A DNA stretch of 64,000 nucleotides from Entoloma clypeatum (GCA_963565915.1 OY751492.1:3534001-3598000); one strand, 5' to 3'; shown: positions 1 through 11,940, numbered from the stretch's first letter. The notes: a model not told the origin generated them from the letters alone. Translations and numbers: made by a program.

Positions 1-442
1 CATTGAGGAACTGTTGAACATTACCCTTTTCAGGGCACTTCGACTCCAGAAAACGTGTCCGTAGGTCCATTTGCGCAAATGCGCCCTTTTCCGTGTACTC
101 AGCAACAATCGTGTCCCATCGTTCCTTAACGACCTTCTTGTTTCGAATGCGCATCAGGGCAGAATCGGGGATCTTCTGGGTAAGTAACGATTTTGCCGAC
201 CTTTCATCCTTGTCCCACTGAAGCATGGCAGCAGCTTCGTCGGCGCTAGGGGAGGCAACAACAGCAGGCACAGGACGGGGTTCATTGCCATCAAAATGGC
301 CCCAATAGCCTTTTGCTTTGACGGCATCCTGGAAACGGAGTGAGAAGATCGCCCAGTTCACGCCAGAGGCATCAAGCTTTGGGATAGACGACGGGAGTGT
401 ATCGGCAAGTGAGGTAGCAGTTACGGAGGTGATGGAAGACAT
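1..442 (-). CDS. Ty1/copia-type Gag polyprotein, N-terminal part (runs off left edge)
   Basis: Reading the minus strand from the ATG at 442 gives 147 uninterrupted codons to the window edge. The protein begins MSSITSVTATSLADTLPSSI and continues through a K-L-D-x-x-G-x-N-W-A-I-F segment, W-G-H-F-D-G, Q-W-D-K-D-E and V-K-E-R-W-D-x-I. This order (LPSSIPKLD, NWxIF, WGHFDG, QWDxDE, IPDSxxxRI, WDxIVxEYTxKG) is the N-terminal pattern of Gag in basidiomycete Ty1/copia elements (UBN2/DUF4219-like region), known to me from the family rather than from a search. The zinc knuckle and pol would lie outside the window to the left. No stop is visible, so the fragment may belong to an intact element. On the minus strand a CAG just upstream of GTTATTGGGCCCCGCG could be a splice acceptor in the leader. 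Confidence 0.8.
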   Translation of the reverse strand, partial: MSSITSVTATSLADTLPSSIPKLDASGVNWAIFSLRFQDAVKAKGYWGHFDGNEPRPVPAVVASPSADEAAAMLQWDKDERSAKSLLTQKIPDSALMRIRNKKVVKERWDTIVAEYTEKGAFAQMDLRTRFLESKCPEKGNVQQFLN

Positions 443-528
443 GGTGAACAATGAGAGAGAATGCAGTGGGGTCGACGCAGAGGTACGCGGGGCCCAATAA
501 CCTGTAAGAATACTATAATAAATAGCTT

Positions 529-557
529 AGTGTTTGCACGCGAGAGCGGGGTCAAAC
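529..557. repeat. 29-bp direct repeat, copy A
   Basis: The 29-mer beginning AGTGTTTGCACGCGAGAGCG recurs at 646-674 with a single C/T difference, 117 bp away. A 15-mer CTATAATAAATAGCT occurs at 513-527 and again at 572-586. The order 15-mer, 29-mer, 15-mer, 29-mer suggests an old tandem duplication in the copia leader. Confidence 0.85.
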
Positions 558-645
558 AACTATGTATTTACCTATAATAAATAGCTAGGCACTCAAACAT
601 AAGTAAGACTTTCAAAAGAGAAAGATAAGTAGAAGATCTCACCTC

Positions 646-674
646 AGTGTTTGCATGCGAGAGCGGGGTCAAAC
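646..674. repeat. 29-bp direct repeat, copy B
   Basis: Second copy of the 29-mer at 529-557, with T in place of C at the eleventh position (TTGCATGCGAG versus TTGCACGCGAG). Both end in GGGGTCAAAC. Confidence 0.85.
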
Positions 675-922
675 GACTGAGGGGAGGCGACAAAAACTAT
701 GCCGTAATAAGTAAATAAGGTTTTGCAAATTTACCTTAACGAAAAACAAAGGGAAACGAGAGGAGAGTCTCGAAACATGTGGTACAATAAAGGTACAGCT
801 AAAAAAGGTATGTAGAATGGAATACATGATATGGCAAAATAGCACGAGGAAAAACTATGGTGGCATAAAAACTCAACGCGGCTGCGCACTGTGTCCAGAT
901 ATGGAAGGCTCGTGGCAGCTTG

Positions 923-2328
923 TCATTCCAACATACGGAGGTTGTCAAAGGACAAGAAGTCCCTTCGAATCATAGTAGGGGCTACTACCGGCTTTGGTTT
1001 GACAGGTGAACGAGGGACGGCAATGGCAGCGGAGGATTTCGGCTTTGTAGGGGAGGTATTGGTAAATGAACGGGCTGAAAACATAAGTCAGCATGTACCT
1101 TAGTCAAAAAGGATTCAAGAATACCTTTACCCTTGCCCTGGGACTGGAAGGAGATCCTTGAGGCAGATACGGGGCCAGAAATGGTGTCAAAATCAAGGAT
1201 TTTACCCCACATGTCGACATCTCGTTCCCAAGGTATGGCAAAGGGGAGGCCAAGGATTCTTCGGACGTGATAGCGGGTACCTGAGGTATGGCCAATGTAG
1301 GCCAGTTCAAACACAGCAGAGTCTTCGACAACGAGGGCCATGACACCAACGGAAGTCAGCATTTGATCCGCCGTGAATTTAATATGATCTGTCGTCGAGG
1401 TGGGAGGGGAGGAGCCTTTGAAAATAATCCTAGTCATTGTCTCCGGATCAACGCGAGACATATTAACATATTCTCCCAATCTAGTAAACTTGAAGCATCG
1501 TACGAGCACCCTGAGAAAAATGGGGAAAAGATCAGAATAATAGAAGGACAATAAATAACACGAGACTACTAACCTTGTTTCATCAGGGGACAGCCTCGCC
1601 TGGACATTTAAAAATGACGCCTGGTAGACGCGGTCCTCTTCAGCATCAAACACGCCATGTTCTCTATTGGACTTTGCTGTGTATGTGACAACCTCAATAC
1701 CTAACCTACAGAGAATCGTGAGTCCATCTGAAAGGCAAGAAAAGATAAATCCCAATTACCAGAGAGGAGGGGCATTCCGGAAGATGGGGGCGAGGGCAAC
1801 CTCATCCGGCGATGGACCAGAGTCATCAGGTTGTCCAGTGGAATCCAGTACACAAGCATCCACAGGCAAATCCCCTCGTGGTTGATCTGGGTTCAAGCCA
1901 CTATCCGAGTTGCTAATGTCAGCAATTTGAGGACTCTGACCCTTGTTGGACTCAGGCCCTGAGTTTGAGTTATTGTGAATGACCCTGAAAGGCAATGAGT
2001 CGATGAGATGTGAGTATAAAACAATACTAACGCTTTGCCATCCCCTGTGGAGTGAAATGTGAACAGGAGGAAAAACGAAAGAAAAAAACATACTCGAAAT
2101 CACCAAAGGTGAGGGAGGACACAGGACTTCCCTGACAAGGAATGGTAACGGGGGACAAAGCCTTGAAACTGGCACCCCCCGGAGGAGGAGGACTGGCCTT
2201 ACGAGACTTCTTTGCAGTCGGAGGGCGAATGCTAGTAAATGAAGACAATGGTTAATAGCAAAAGGTGTGAAAAATAAGGACACTTACGCCTCGGTCTTGG
2301 AGCTGCTGGAGAGCTCTATGACATCCAT
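923..2328 (-). CDS. Unrecognised 357-residue protein, six exons
   Basis: Six minus-strand exons join in frame: 2328-2288, 2231-2094, 1984-1760, 1705-1574, 1510-1125 and 1074-923. All introns are GT-AG and 50-109 bp long; the exons sum to 1074 nt, or 357 residues plus a TGA at 925-923. I do not recognise the protein. It begins MDVIELSSSSKTEA, where VIEL followed by serines looks like a SUMO-interacting motif (inference). Next come a basic Ser/Pro stretch, an acidic Asn/Ser/Asp-rich stretch, a folded-looking middle containing MSRVDPETMTRIIFKG and AYIGHTSGTRYHVRRILGLP, and a basic Ser/Pro/Lys tail. The start at 2328 is the first ATG whose splicing frame works; an extra upstream exon cannot be excluded. 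Its end is 480 bp from the copia gag start. Confidence 0.6.
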
Positions 2329-3519
2329 TTTTCTTTTTGAGGAGCGGGATGACTGTGCGTGGCTGCAATGAACGGATGAGAGATGATAATATTAGAGGAA
2401 ACAGGGGCGAGGAACCTACCTCACATTTTCATTGAGATGAGAAGCTGCAGCCTCTTCTGTGATGATGGCAGTAAAGTCGACAGGCCTATCATAAAATCAG
2501 CGTGAATAAAACACAGGTGGTGATACAAAACTGCGCACGCTCTGATAAGGTGTTTGTGGAGGTTGTTTGAGGAGGACCTGCAACAAGTGAGGAATTAAGA
2601 CAACATAAGAATGAAGGCGAGGCAACCAACCTGGAATTGGGAACCTTTGGGGCCTTGGCAGAGGATTTACCTTGAGACAACATGAAGATTTCAAAAGCGA
2701 GTTTGGACAGGAGAGTCGGTGTTGATGAGAGATAGGAATTGTCGTGTTGACAAAAAGGAACTTAAAAGCAGTTCAACATGGAGACATGTGGCCCGCAGAA
2801 CAAGATATTACTGTGGCATTCAAAAATTAAAAAGGAAAGGAAGAAGGATGGGAAGCTAGGAAGGGCGGGAAAGGTCAACATTTCACTGTTGACAGACCTT
2901 GGCAACGGAACAACTCTGACTGGGCAAATAAATCTCTAGGCACACTAAAAGGATAGGCTGATAATTGTTGATAACAACAGAATTATAACATGAGAGGGAC
3001 TCACGGGCAGAAATAAGATTACTTGGGATATTTGAGGAGCTACAGAGTTAGTGGTAGTACAGAGCCATTGAGGCCGAAGCCGGACTAGGCGACATGCATG
3101 AACATGTTGCGGTGAAGAAGCAAGGCATGCGTGCAATGACAGATGTATCATTTCAATAAAGAAATTTAATTGCGCGATGCGGGGTAGTTTTATGATCTGT
3201 GCGACAGCTGCGAAGAATGAGATGTGATGGAGGAGTCAGGAACATCGGTAACAAACGGTGGATATGTAGATGGAGGGGGGCTTTCGCGTGCCACGGGGCA
3301 AAACGAGCAGTCCATTAGAGGGCCTTGCAGGCTTGCAGGTGTGCTGTACTCCTCAGTGTCAAGCATTGGGGAGGTAGGCTCGACATCCTTGCGGTAGTGC
3401 GATGATTGTAGAATGCAATTCCTTGCGGTAGTGCGACGATCATAGAATGTGAATCATGATGCATAGCACCAATTTGAGGCCGCTCCCTGGCACCGAGGAG
3501 ATACTAGCACGAAGAAGAA
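2329..3519. other. Non-coding stretch, nothing identified
   Basis: Between the minus-strand gene starting at 2328 and the plus-strand coding region from 3520 I see only short, non-conserved open frames. It probably holds both promoters. A short direct repeat, CCTTGCGGTAGTGCGA, occurs near 3388 and again near 3421. Confidence 0.4.
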
Positions 3520-4902
3520 ATGCAAAGTTCAGCTCGAGATACAAAGGTCAGAAGAGTGACTCACAGCTATCTATCACATTTGGAACACATTTGGACTGTG
3601 AGCGACCCATGGACCGCAACTACAACATTGAAGCAGCCGGTAAGTGATGTGCAATTCAATCGAGAGAAAAGAGTTGACAAAGCATTACAAATCGCAGGAA
3701 AAGCCTTGGAACAAATTGCCAGTAAAAAGGGAATGAATCGTGATCTGCGGCTAGCCACTTTTTTTGATGTGAGTCGAATCAGTCAATCAGTACCCGTTGA
3801 ATATTCAAGTAACTAACATCTTGTTTTCAAGCATGATGACGCTGGACAAAAATTGGAGGTTGTCGAAATGTCACAGCCAATGTGCTGGCATCTTGCTGGA
3901 AAGATCGATCCGGAATCCGTGGGGTTGGAGGAGATCATATTCGTTGTCCACAGAGTCATACTGAAGAAAATGCTACCACCGATAACAGAGGGGTGAGCGT
4001 GTTCCGTTTATTGGCCTTCAAGATTGAATGACTCATGCCAAACGTAGCAGACGACAAGTCCGACCTGAACATCTTTGGCAAGGTGTAACATTGTGTGGCT
4101 TAGATGCTACAACATTCGAGTGGATGATTGTTGCCATGCACGAGGTCTATAGCATTTTTGAGCAAAAATTCGAGGAGGGCTGTTTGGAGGCGTTCGACAT
4201 TGTGAAACATGGCGACCATGGGTGGGAATTTAGTGTCACTAAACTGATTTTTGATGCCACGAAAAGACGCACCTGATATGACTGCTCTCAATGTGGGAAA
4301 CAAACTCGACCCGCGAGGCATTTTGACGTCCATTGTCGAGAAAGGTGATGGTGAGGAAAATGCTGTACAGTACTATGCATGTGGGCACACTGGAGAAGGG
4401 GAACGAAGGTGTGGAGATTTTCTTGTAATTGACGACCCTAGGGCGCTGATGATAGTGACAACAGTGTTACCAAAGTGGAGCCCCATCTGTTTCGCGGGGG
4501 AGATCTTGTGGAAGTGGAGATATCATTTGTGGTCGTCCCTGTGAAGAACGGGAAGCAGAAAATGAAGCCGATCCTGAGGGCGATTGCCCTGATCAATGAC
4601 AGGTTTGCCAAGGTGAGTATAGTTGACACATACCTGAATAAAGTCAGGTATTGATGATATGTTGTCTGGAACAGGCGGCACTTCTAAAGCGGTTACGAAT
4701 GACAAGGGTGATCCCTTTGCCAACGCTGGAAGTGGCGGCGGCGGCAATCGTTTTGAAAAGGAAAAGTGGCTACAAGGCCGAGCCCTCTACCAGCAAGAAG
4801 GTTCGAAGGAACGGCGAGGGGCAGCAGGAACATATGATCGTTGATGGCGAAAGGGAGCAAGTCAATACGGGAGATAGCCTGGACTACGAGGTGTTAATGT
4901 AA
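3520..4902 (+). CDS. Hypothetical protein, multi-exon, agaricomycete-type; middle exons unresolved
   Basis: Several plus-strand segments look coding and join across good splice sites. The first starts at the ATG at 3520 and reads to FFD, followed by GTGAGTCG and an acceptor before HDDAGQKLEVVEMSQ. A later segment reads VVPVKNGKQKMKPILRAIALINDRFAK up to 4612; a 62-bp intron (4613-4674) then joins it in frame to AALLKRLRMTRVIPLP, and the protein ends DYEVLM at 4902. A strong donor (GTAAGTG near 3641) may add another intron. Between about 3990 and 4430 I could not find one consistent splice solution. The VVPVKNGKQKMKP-type segment followed by a Lys/Arg-rich tail resembles hypothetical proteins that are repeated in agaricomycete genomes; this is memory, not a search. 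Function unknown. It may be decayed in the middle. Confidence 0.5.
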
Positions 4903-5583
4903 TGCAAATATTAAATATGATATTCTTTGAAATGTGCCGAATTATTACTTGTGGCTGTGGCCCGTGGCGAGCAGCGAAACAATGAAACAATGAACAAACA
5001 ATGAACGTTTTCAGACTCCGCCGGCGATCACCGCTGAGCATGATAGATTGTATGCTGGTGGGAACCGCCTGGAAAGACCGATTTCTCGTAAACTCGAACT
5101 CGGAACCCTCCTCGCCCTTTCGCGGATGGTTTTAGGAGCCTGAGGAGCTGTCTGCAATCCGAAGTTAGCGCCGACCTCTGGAGACAGCCGAATGTCCTGT
5201 GGCCAAGTGAAATCAAAGTGGGGCTCGTCACAAATAAACAAATCTCTTTCATGGTTCTGCGGCGAGGGCGGCGGCGGCCGAGAGAATGAAGGAACTGGAT
5301 GGGCTATCACACCTGTCGCTGTCGAAATCTCGGGGGCCAGTGCGAACATGCCCCGATACGTTCTCTTCCTGATGTCCATAGGAGACTCTCTCAAGCTTCC
5401 AGTGACTTGTCTAAAGCTGAGGGGAGGCGGGATTTGACGAGTGGCGGGACATCGTGGGACATCGTTCGAGGGTCGTGGACCCGATTTAGGTTAGAACGTG
5501 TATACACCGCAGACGACTGTCCCAGTTACTGGTTGACTGCCAGTAACGTTGATCGTCAGCCTGGCTTGTTTTGCCCCAACAAG
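4903..5583. other. Non-coding stretch, promoter side of the DUF6534 gene
   Basis: Open frames occur on both strands, but none has a recognisable protein or consistent splicing. The segment directly upstream of 5584 probably contains the promoter of the DUF6534 gene. Confidence 0.35.
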
Positions 5584-7537
5584 ATGGTTTCTCCCTCCGT
5601 TAAACTCGACACTACTTTAGGCGCTGGGTACATTGGAACTTTTATAGTGTGCATGTCAGTACTTTGGGCACCGTTTCGTGACATTCTCATTCATTTCAAG
5701 CTTTTATGGGGTTATATGCGTCCAAATTTATGTGTACTTCCAAACTCAGTCAAGGGATTCTCGCATCTTCAAAGCAGTGGTCCGTCACTTCCAGCCTGAC
5801 CTATTAATATTATTACTTACCATTGCCACTTGTGGTAGATCGCTTTACTATGGTATGCACTACTTCCGCCTCACCGCGAAAGCACGATCGAACCATGAGA
5901 CTACAATTAGGGTGTTGAATTCTGCACACGTGGTCGTCATCGCGATTACCTTTTACTTTTATCTCATCACAGATTCTGGCAACTACTCGTTTCTCGCTAG
6001 TAAACCATTCTGGTACGTTCGCAGTTGACCACGGTAAGGGTGCCCTCTTCATCTTACAATCGGGTCACAGGGGTATCAACGTACGTTCTACCATTGGTAC
6101 TCATGCGTACGGCTCGAACTTTATCGATATCCAGACTCAAGTCTACATTTCCGTACGTGTTTCAAATACTGATGATTCGACGTGAGTCTTGATTGAAACC
6201 CTTGCTTCAGGCTATAAGTGATCTCATCATGAAGGCGTGCGTGGCATTTGTCTCTCGACCGTACTGGATATGAGCAATTGCTGAACCGTTCTCAGCATCT
6301 TTGGAAAACGTGCATGGATTTGTGAGTCCGTCTGATATATCCGCTGTTTTATTTTCCCAACGTGTGCATTGGCATCGTAGTGGCGTCTCGTAATCACTTC
6401 TTGGCTGCTGGTATTGTGAGTGGGATTCTGCTCTGATTCTTTTCTACCTCTAGATATTCAATCCTTCCCAAGGGCACAGCGTCCTTGGCCAGCTTTGGTA
6501 GGTCGTTGAACAAATAATCAAAATGAATGCGGGGTAACAAACGCGCACTACGCGAGTCTCCACATATAGTGAGTGATGTTCAACAACATTTTATGCGACT
6601 CCTAAATAGGTGATCGGCGGTCTAGTCTTTTGTGTTCAGACGTGAGCATTTCGATGACTTTCCGAGGCCATGGCCGCACCTGACATATCGGCTGACATAG
6701 CCAGAACCCCAAGGCACCCGCAGAGCTTCATGACCTAGCAGTGAGTACCAACCAACCAGTTTGATTGAAGAATCTAATGAGTTGTACATTTTTTCGTAGT
6801 ATGTTTTGTATATCGGCTTTGCCTCCTGTAACATCGCCGACATCATCATTGCGGGTTCGCTGTGCTTTTCGTTATACAAGAGACAGACTGGATTTCGAAA
6901 GTAAGATAGATCGGTGTGGTGTTTCCGTCCTCCTGATGTTCTGCCGTGTAGGAGTAATTCCTTAGTCAACGGACTTATCACGTATACTATCAACACCAGT
7001 CAGTGTCTCTTACCGTGGCGTCAACCTATTTGTTCATTTTTGTTGGAAACATCCAAAGCTCTTCTGACCACGTGCGCATTTTCTCCCCCGTCATCATCCC
7101 TCTCTGACCATTTGCAACTAGACTGTGCTCCATGGCCTGCTCTATTACCTTCGCAATCTGGCCAAATGATTATATTTATGTTGCCATCTATTTTTCCTTG
7201 AGCAAATGTAACCAGTTCCCCACCTCGAATTTGTCCAAAGATCGGTCCGCTTACGCACCACCTTGAACAGTGTACCTCAACAATCTGCTTGTGATGCTGA
7301 ATAGCAGAGGATCACTTGCAGAGAAGATGACCGGCGTTCAAGATATCTCGATGCCTACCTTTCGATCCAGACATCTGTCGTTGATAAGTGCTGGAGATAT
7401 GATAAAGGTTTGCCCATCAAACAAATGTTGAGCCGATGAAATGACTTTTTCTTGTCCTCCAGGCGACACCGCCGGTCATGCGCATCAACATGGAGCAGCA
7501 GTTTGAAAAGATTGATACTGCGCGACAACTTGTATAA
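5584..7537 (+). CDS. DUF6534-type seven-helix membrane protein, many exons
   Basis: The ATG at 5584 opens MVSPSVKLDTTLGAGYIGTF, the usual start of basidiomycete DUF6534 membrane proteins (LGAxxIG). Exons 5584-5654, 5701-5779, 5839-5852 (14 nt) and 5911-6012 join in frame to give FYGVICVQIYVYFQ, then KAVIALLWVLNSAHVVV, then YFYLITDSGNYSFLASKPFW. Further matching pieces follow: AWILASRNHFLAAGI (6320-6417), IADIIIAGSLCFSLYKRQTGF (near 6820-6900), SNSLVNGLITYTINT, ITFAIWPNDYIYVAIYFSLSK, and LYLNNLLVMLNSRGS after an intron. A last exon ends MEQQFEKIDTARQLV with TAA at 7535-7537. The conserved C-terminal order (NxLI-Y-INTG, WPNDYIY, SLSKLYxNxLL-LNSR) supports the family. It is probably a plasma-membrane protein of unknown function. 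Exon borders between 6012 and 6800 are not fully resolved, so a damaged copy cannot be excluded. Confidence 0.75.
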
Positions 7538-9671
7538 TGATGTGTTGCGCATTTTTTGTTCGGAAGTGCATGAGGATGTATGTGCCATCTCATAAATGAG
7601 TCAGTACATCGTAAACGGGAAAATTCTAGAACACACCCAGTTTTACCGTTGAAAGGGCGCGATGATCTTCAGATAAAGTGTTTTTCGCAACGTGATCCAG
7701 AACTCGAACCACTGGCACTCAACGCCTAACCTTTAACGCCAACCTGACTGGAGCACTTCAAGTCCTTTCATTGCTAAGTAAACGCAATAGGGAAATACGT
7801 AGAAACTGCATTGAATAATTTGACACACTCGTTCAGTGCCAGTGACGGATATATACCAATGGTATCAAAATCGCGGGTCTTGCATCAGAAAGCCGGCTCC
7901 AAGAAGTAACGTTCTTCGGTTTTCGGCTCCTATCATCGTCGTGTCGTGGGTCCAACCAGGGAGATCAGGTTCTCTATAAAAAGACGAGATCAGATTGGGG
8001 TCGAAAGCCTAGTGAACCCCACGTATTCAGTTGCGCAGCAGGATGGTAGAGTCAGGACATGGGCGCACTTCGTTTTCGGCTGGCGTTGGGTCCACCTTCA
8101 AAGCCACTTTTCCCTTGCTAGCATGTACAGGTAAATGTGAGCAGAGGAAAAGCAGATACGCCATTGAGGGCCGGACCGAATTTGAAGTCCCCAATTTGGT
8201 TGCAGCGTTTTTTAGATATCGCAAAAATTCTATTGTGGAATCGTTGGCGGCCGAACAACATGTTTGGTGAATATTGATTGATACGCGAGCGGTTTATCTG
8301 TGCTTGAAGCTTGAAGAACTCGAGCGATCCATGATTCCACGCTCTTGAATGCGCTCTGGCACAACTCTGGATTTCTTGGGGAACTCGTATCATTGATTTT
8401 GATGTTCATTGTCTTTCGTCCTTTCCTTCAGAGTTACCTAGCGGCGCTCTATGACTAACGCACCAAGTTTATTGTGTATTTATCTCACGAACAATACATG
8501 TTCTCAACTACGCATCCTGCGCAGGTTAGCGATAGCGCTCTGGATCAGAAAGTCATCGACAACGGAAACAGCCGAACACATACATACATAGTGTCCAGGA
8601 CGACACATTTCATCGACCCGCATCCCACTGCTGTACATATACAACGGCGGCAGGTTTGGATGTGGTAGCAAATATCTGTGCTCTGCTGTTTCCTCGACGA
8701 TTTCGACCGTACACGCGTTTCGAGGAACGACAATGTTGAATGGGATGTCCAAGTCGACATCAATGCACCGACAGGAATGAGAAGACGAGAGATGCCGCAG
8801 GACACAGGGAAAACAAACGAGGCGACATGACTGATGTTGACGATGAGGCAGCAGCTGGGCATTGCACGCTTGGGTTGGCGGTCGTCCAGATCCGAGTCGA
8901 CGCCAATCGGTAGATGAGTGGATATTTGGGAGATCCTGATAACTAGGACGACGCACCATGTTTATTACACCAGTGCAGTCTTGCGCCTGACAAGGATGAG
9001 TACTGGAAGAAACACCATATGTGTTGTTGATATGGGCTGCGTGCGAGGCGGTGATGAGAGGCCAAGTGAGAACTCGGACCAGGTTCTTCTGAGAACGGCC
9101 TCAAAAGGCCTAGAAAAAACAATACTAGTCAGTTCAGAGGTCGGAAGACGTGAAATGGATTGTACTCGCAGCATCCAAACTGCATATGCACTCCAAATTC
9201 AGCCGGCCATGACACAATCACTGGTCTCTCAAGTCCCAACATCGCGCGCGCCGATCATCGAATCTTGGCATATATTTGAAGTTCGCAGTAATGTGGTGCG
9301 GCGTGGCGAATCCGAATCGGCTGCTCGTGCCCAATAGCACCCAGGCAGTGCATACCGCTGTGGTTGACAGGAAACATGCAACGAGGCATCAATGATAATC
9401 AACAAAGTCACGGCGCATCCGCGCGTTGAGTCCAACGACTTCGTACAATCCAGATCAGCCCTGGGTCCAGCCGCCTTCAACGAAACCGGAACCTTCATAA
9501 CTTGACGGTGGACCTGCACCGCGAAACCTGCAGTCCAGTTCGAGTTCGGACTCAGTTCTCGAGGTTAGAGAACCGCACTTCGGCCAGCCTGACTAGGACA
9601 GACTCGGACTAACGAGCTTGCGCACAGACAAAAGTGTTGCACCTGCGCACCTTCATTGCCATCCACCCACG
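7538..9671. other. Two-kilobase stretch without a supportable gene
   Basis: Short open frames exist on both strands (for example near 8504-8959 minus and 8918-9337 plus), but their translations look like random sequence and have no matching exons. No RNA gene or repeat was recognised. The last few hundred bases presumably include the promoter of the gene at 9672. Confidence 0.4.
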
Positions 9672-11208
9672 ATGGTTCAGGTACCAGACATTCAAACGGT
9701 GGTGGTGGTGGAAGCCGGTGACCCGGACTTGCTTGCAGAAGAACAGCTGTTGCCTGGGCCGCACATCTACTACATCGCATTCTCCTCCCGTTATATATAT
9801 GACTTGATCTTCGATGCCTGCACCCCTGCAACCATGTTTCGTCTTGGCCGCACCTCACAGCTCGGCCACACTGCTCTCAAAGATTATATGAAACGCGCTT
9901 TTGATATCAGTACCCACTTTGCCCGATTCTTCACCGATCCTCTCCGATTTCGTCAGCTGCAGGCGGCCACGGACTTCGTCGTCTCGGGCTCCAATGCCCT
10001 CCAGTTGCTTAACCGAGACATCTACCCAGATTCAGACATCGATATATACGTGAACCTGGGCAACGCATCTGCCGTCTGCGAATTTCTTATGAATGACCCT
10101 CACCGAGCATACCGTTTCGTTCCTACTGAAGGAGACCCGGACGAGTTTGGAGCTGCCTGGGCAGAATTTCGGGCTTATAATGCTGGCTTAAACAGAATGC
10201 ATGGCATTGTCGAAGCTGCCTCTGCATACAACTTGTACCAGATCAACCGGATTCTTCGTGTGTTTGACTTTGTGTCTTCGGACATGGGAGACGACCAGCT
10301 CGGGTGCCGGCGAAAGGTTCAAGTGATCGTCACTGAATTGGAGCCACTCATCTCGATCTTGACATTCCATTCAAGTATGTGATCGTTTGGTCTTGAATCA
10401 CGGCAGCTTATGAAATCTCCTCGAAAGCTGTCGTCATGAATGCAATCACGTACAAGGCAGCCTACTCGCTGTACCCAAAAGCCACTTTTGAAGACAACAG
10501 GACACTGTTTACTGCCATCCGTGAATCGAAACATGAACATGCCCTTTTGAAATATGTGGATCGTGGATGGGATCTTGTGAAAACAATAACTCCCGAGGAG
10601 CAGGCAGACGAAAGGGCGGCACTTCGCTATGGCAAACGGTGGGTGACTGATCGGACCAGCTGGATCCTCCCACTAGATACCAGTCTTCTCGGTCCCCCGG
10701 AAGGCAATAACAACCGCGTCGATCCCTTTTCCTTGGGCTCATTCAATCTGTCCTGCAATGTCAAGGACCTGCTACCCGAGATGCGGTTCACCTCGATCAA
10801 GTGTACTTCAGTGTCGAGGTCATTCGTGACAAACCTGGAACTCGGCAAAAAGGCTGGAACCTATGTCCGGGTTATTGAGGATCTCAAGAAGAAGGGTACC
10901 ATCGTCCCGAGTCCTGAGTTGTGGGTATCGTGTGCGCGTCGGCGTTGGGTCGGGGTGGGCTGATCTCTTTGACATTTTCAGATGTACTGAGCAAATCATT
11001 GAATGGAGCGAGTGCTGCAAGGCAGACTGTAGTTGCACGGCTTTTGGTAAGCCTATATCTCCCTGCCACATTGCCCCATTTACTATTCAATCTTCAAGCC
11101 TTCCCGTCTTTGTATGATCAGATACTATGGTGTCCGTCCTTCAAAGAGATGAAGAAAAAACTCTCTTTATTGGGTAACCCGATGTTTGCGAAGCTACGAT
11201 ACGTGTAA
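9672..11208 (+). CDS. Nucleotidyltransferase-fold protein of the agaricomycete type
   Basis: Four exons (9672-10374, 10428-10920, 10982-11046, 11099-11208) join in frame to 456 residues. The first starts MVQVPDIQTVVVVEAG. The diagnostic part is TDFVVSGSNALQLLNRDIYPDSDIDIYV (GS, then D-x-D within PDSDIDIY), the helix-turn plus acidic pair of nucleotidyltransferase folds. After the first intron the reading FHSTVVMNAITYKAAYSLYP follows the pattern of similar agaricomycete hypothetical proteins (FHST-MN-ITxxxAYSLYP); this led me to choose the acceptor at 10427 rather than 10406. A late cysteine-rich segment, CTEQIIEWSECCKADCSC, precedes the last exon, which is the least certain part. The substrate is unknown; activity is inferred from the D-x-D only. 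The start is the first ATG in frame with the long exon; the codons upstream of it lack an ATG. Confidence 0.7.
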
Positions 11209-11940
11209 AAGGAAGTGACTGGAACATGACGGGAATTATTGGGGACAAAAGATCATCATTTTGGCATGCGCGTCGGCCGTTGTCTGTTCACCTCAAGGGA
11301 TTGCTTTACTCGCACGTTAATTTTGCTTTGCTTTGCTTTGTTCCGTGTCCCATCCCATCACTTTCACTTCGCTTGACTCCACTTTCAACTCATGGTGCCA
11401 TTCATCTAGACAACTTTATATAACCTGCCCAAATTTTCTTACCGTCTGAGGAAAATAATCCTTTCAATGAAATGGAACGAACCAGTCGGCCGGACTGAAG
11501 CGGAAACTACCACTTCACTGGGACAAATTCATTTCTCGTGCGAAAAAGTTAAGTTTGTGAACCGCCCACATCCTGGGCTGCTTCAGAGTGGGGGGGAACG
11601 GGGGTTGTTTTCAGGGACCATCCTGCCTCACCCGCCAACTGAAGAACCCAACCACCGTCTTTCGTCACGCATGCTCATATACCCTCCACCGTCCCACTCA
11701 ACCCGCGCTCATCGCCGCTCACAGTGCGCCCCACGCCGATCCTCTGAAAACCCCAGAAACTGGGGAATAGTCACTCGCCATCACGAGCATCTGATGTATC
11801 TTCACTTCCTGGAAGCAACAGGTTGAATTTCTCTTCAATGCAGATGTCCGTCAAATGAGCTTAATTCCCTCTTCAAATAAACATAAGATTCCCAGTCAGA
11901 TTTACGATATTCTCGAGTCTCCCGGTCAATGCACTGATTC
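11209..11940. other. Non-coding stretch between convergent genes
   Basis: This lies between the end of the plus-strand nucleotidyltransferase gene and the end of giant gene copy 1 on the minus strand. It should hold two 3' untranslated regions. A short TTTGC repeat (TTTTGCTTTGCTTTGCTTTG near 11321-11340) is visible. No gene is supported. Confidence 0.4.

Larger units (their letters stand above)
443..922. other. Leader / possible LTR region of the copia element, with internal direct repeats
   Basis: No gene is seen. The stretch lies upstream of the copia gag start and contains two interleaved pairs of direct repeats (15-mers at 513 and 572, 29-mers at 529 and 646). It is A/T-rich toward 680-860. 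It probably includes the 5' untranslated leader and perhaps LTR sequence, but only one end of the element is in view, so an LTR boundary cannot be set. Confidence 0.4.

Noticed and set aside
1104..1349. A second minus-strand frame across the 923-2328 gene
   Set aside because: It overlaps exon 5 in another frame and has no splice partner; the six-exon model sums in frame.
8504..9337. Possible gene on either strand
   Set aside because: The translations are rich in Arg/Ser/Cys without pattern, and no exons join.
10375..10406. A 32-bp intron in the nucleotidyltransferase gene
   Set aside because: It is unusually short and adds residues (YEISSKA) where the family has none; the acceptor at 10427 gives a 53-bp intron and FHSTVVMN.
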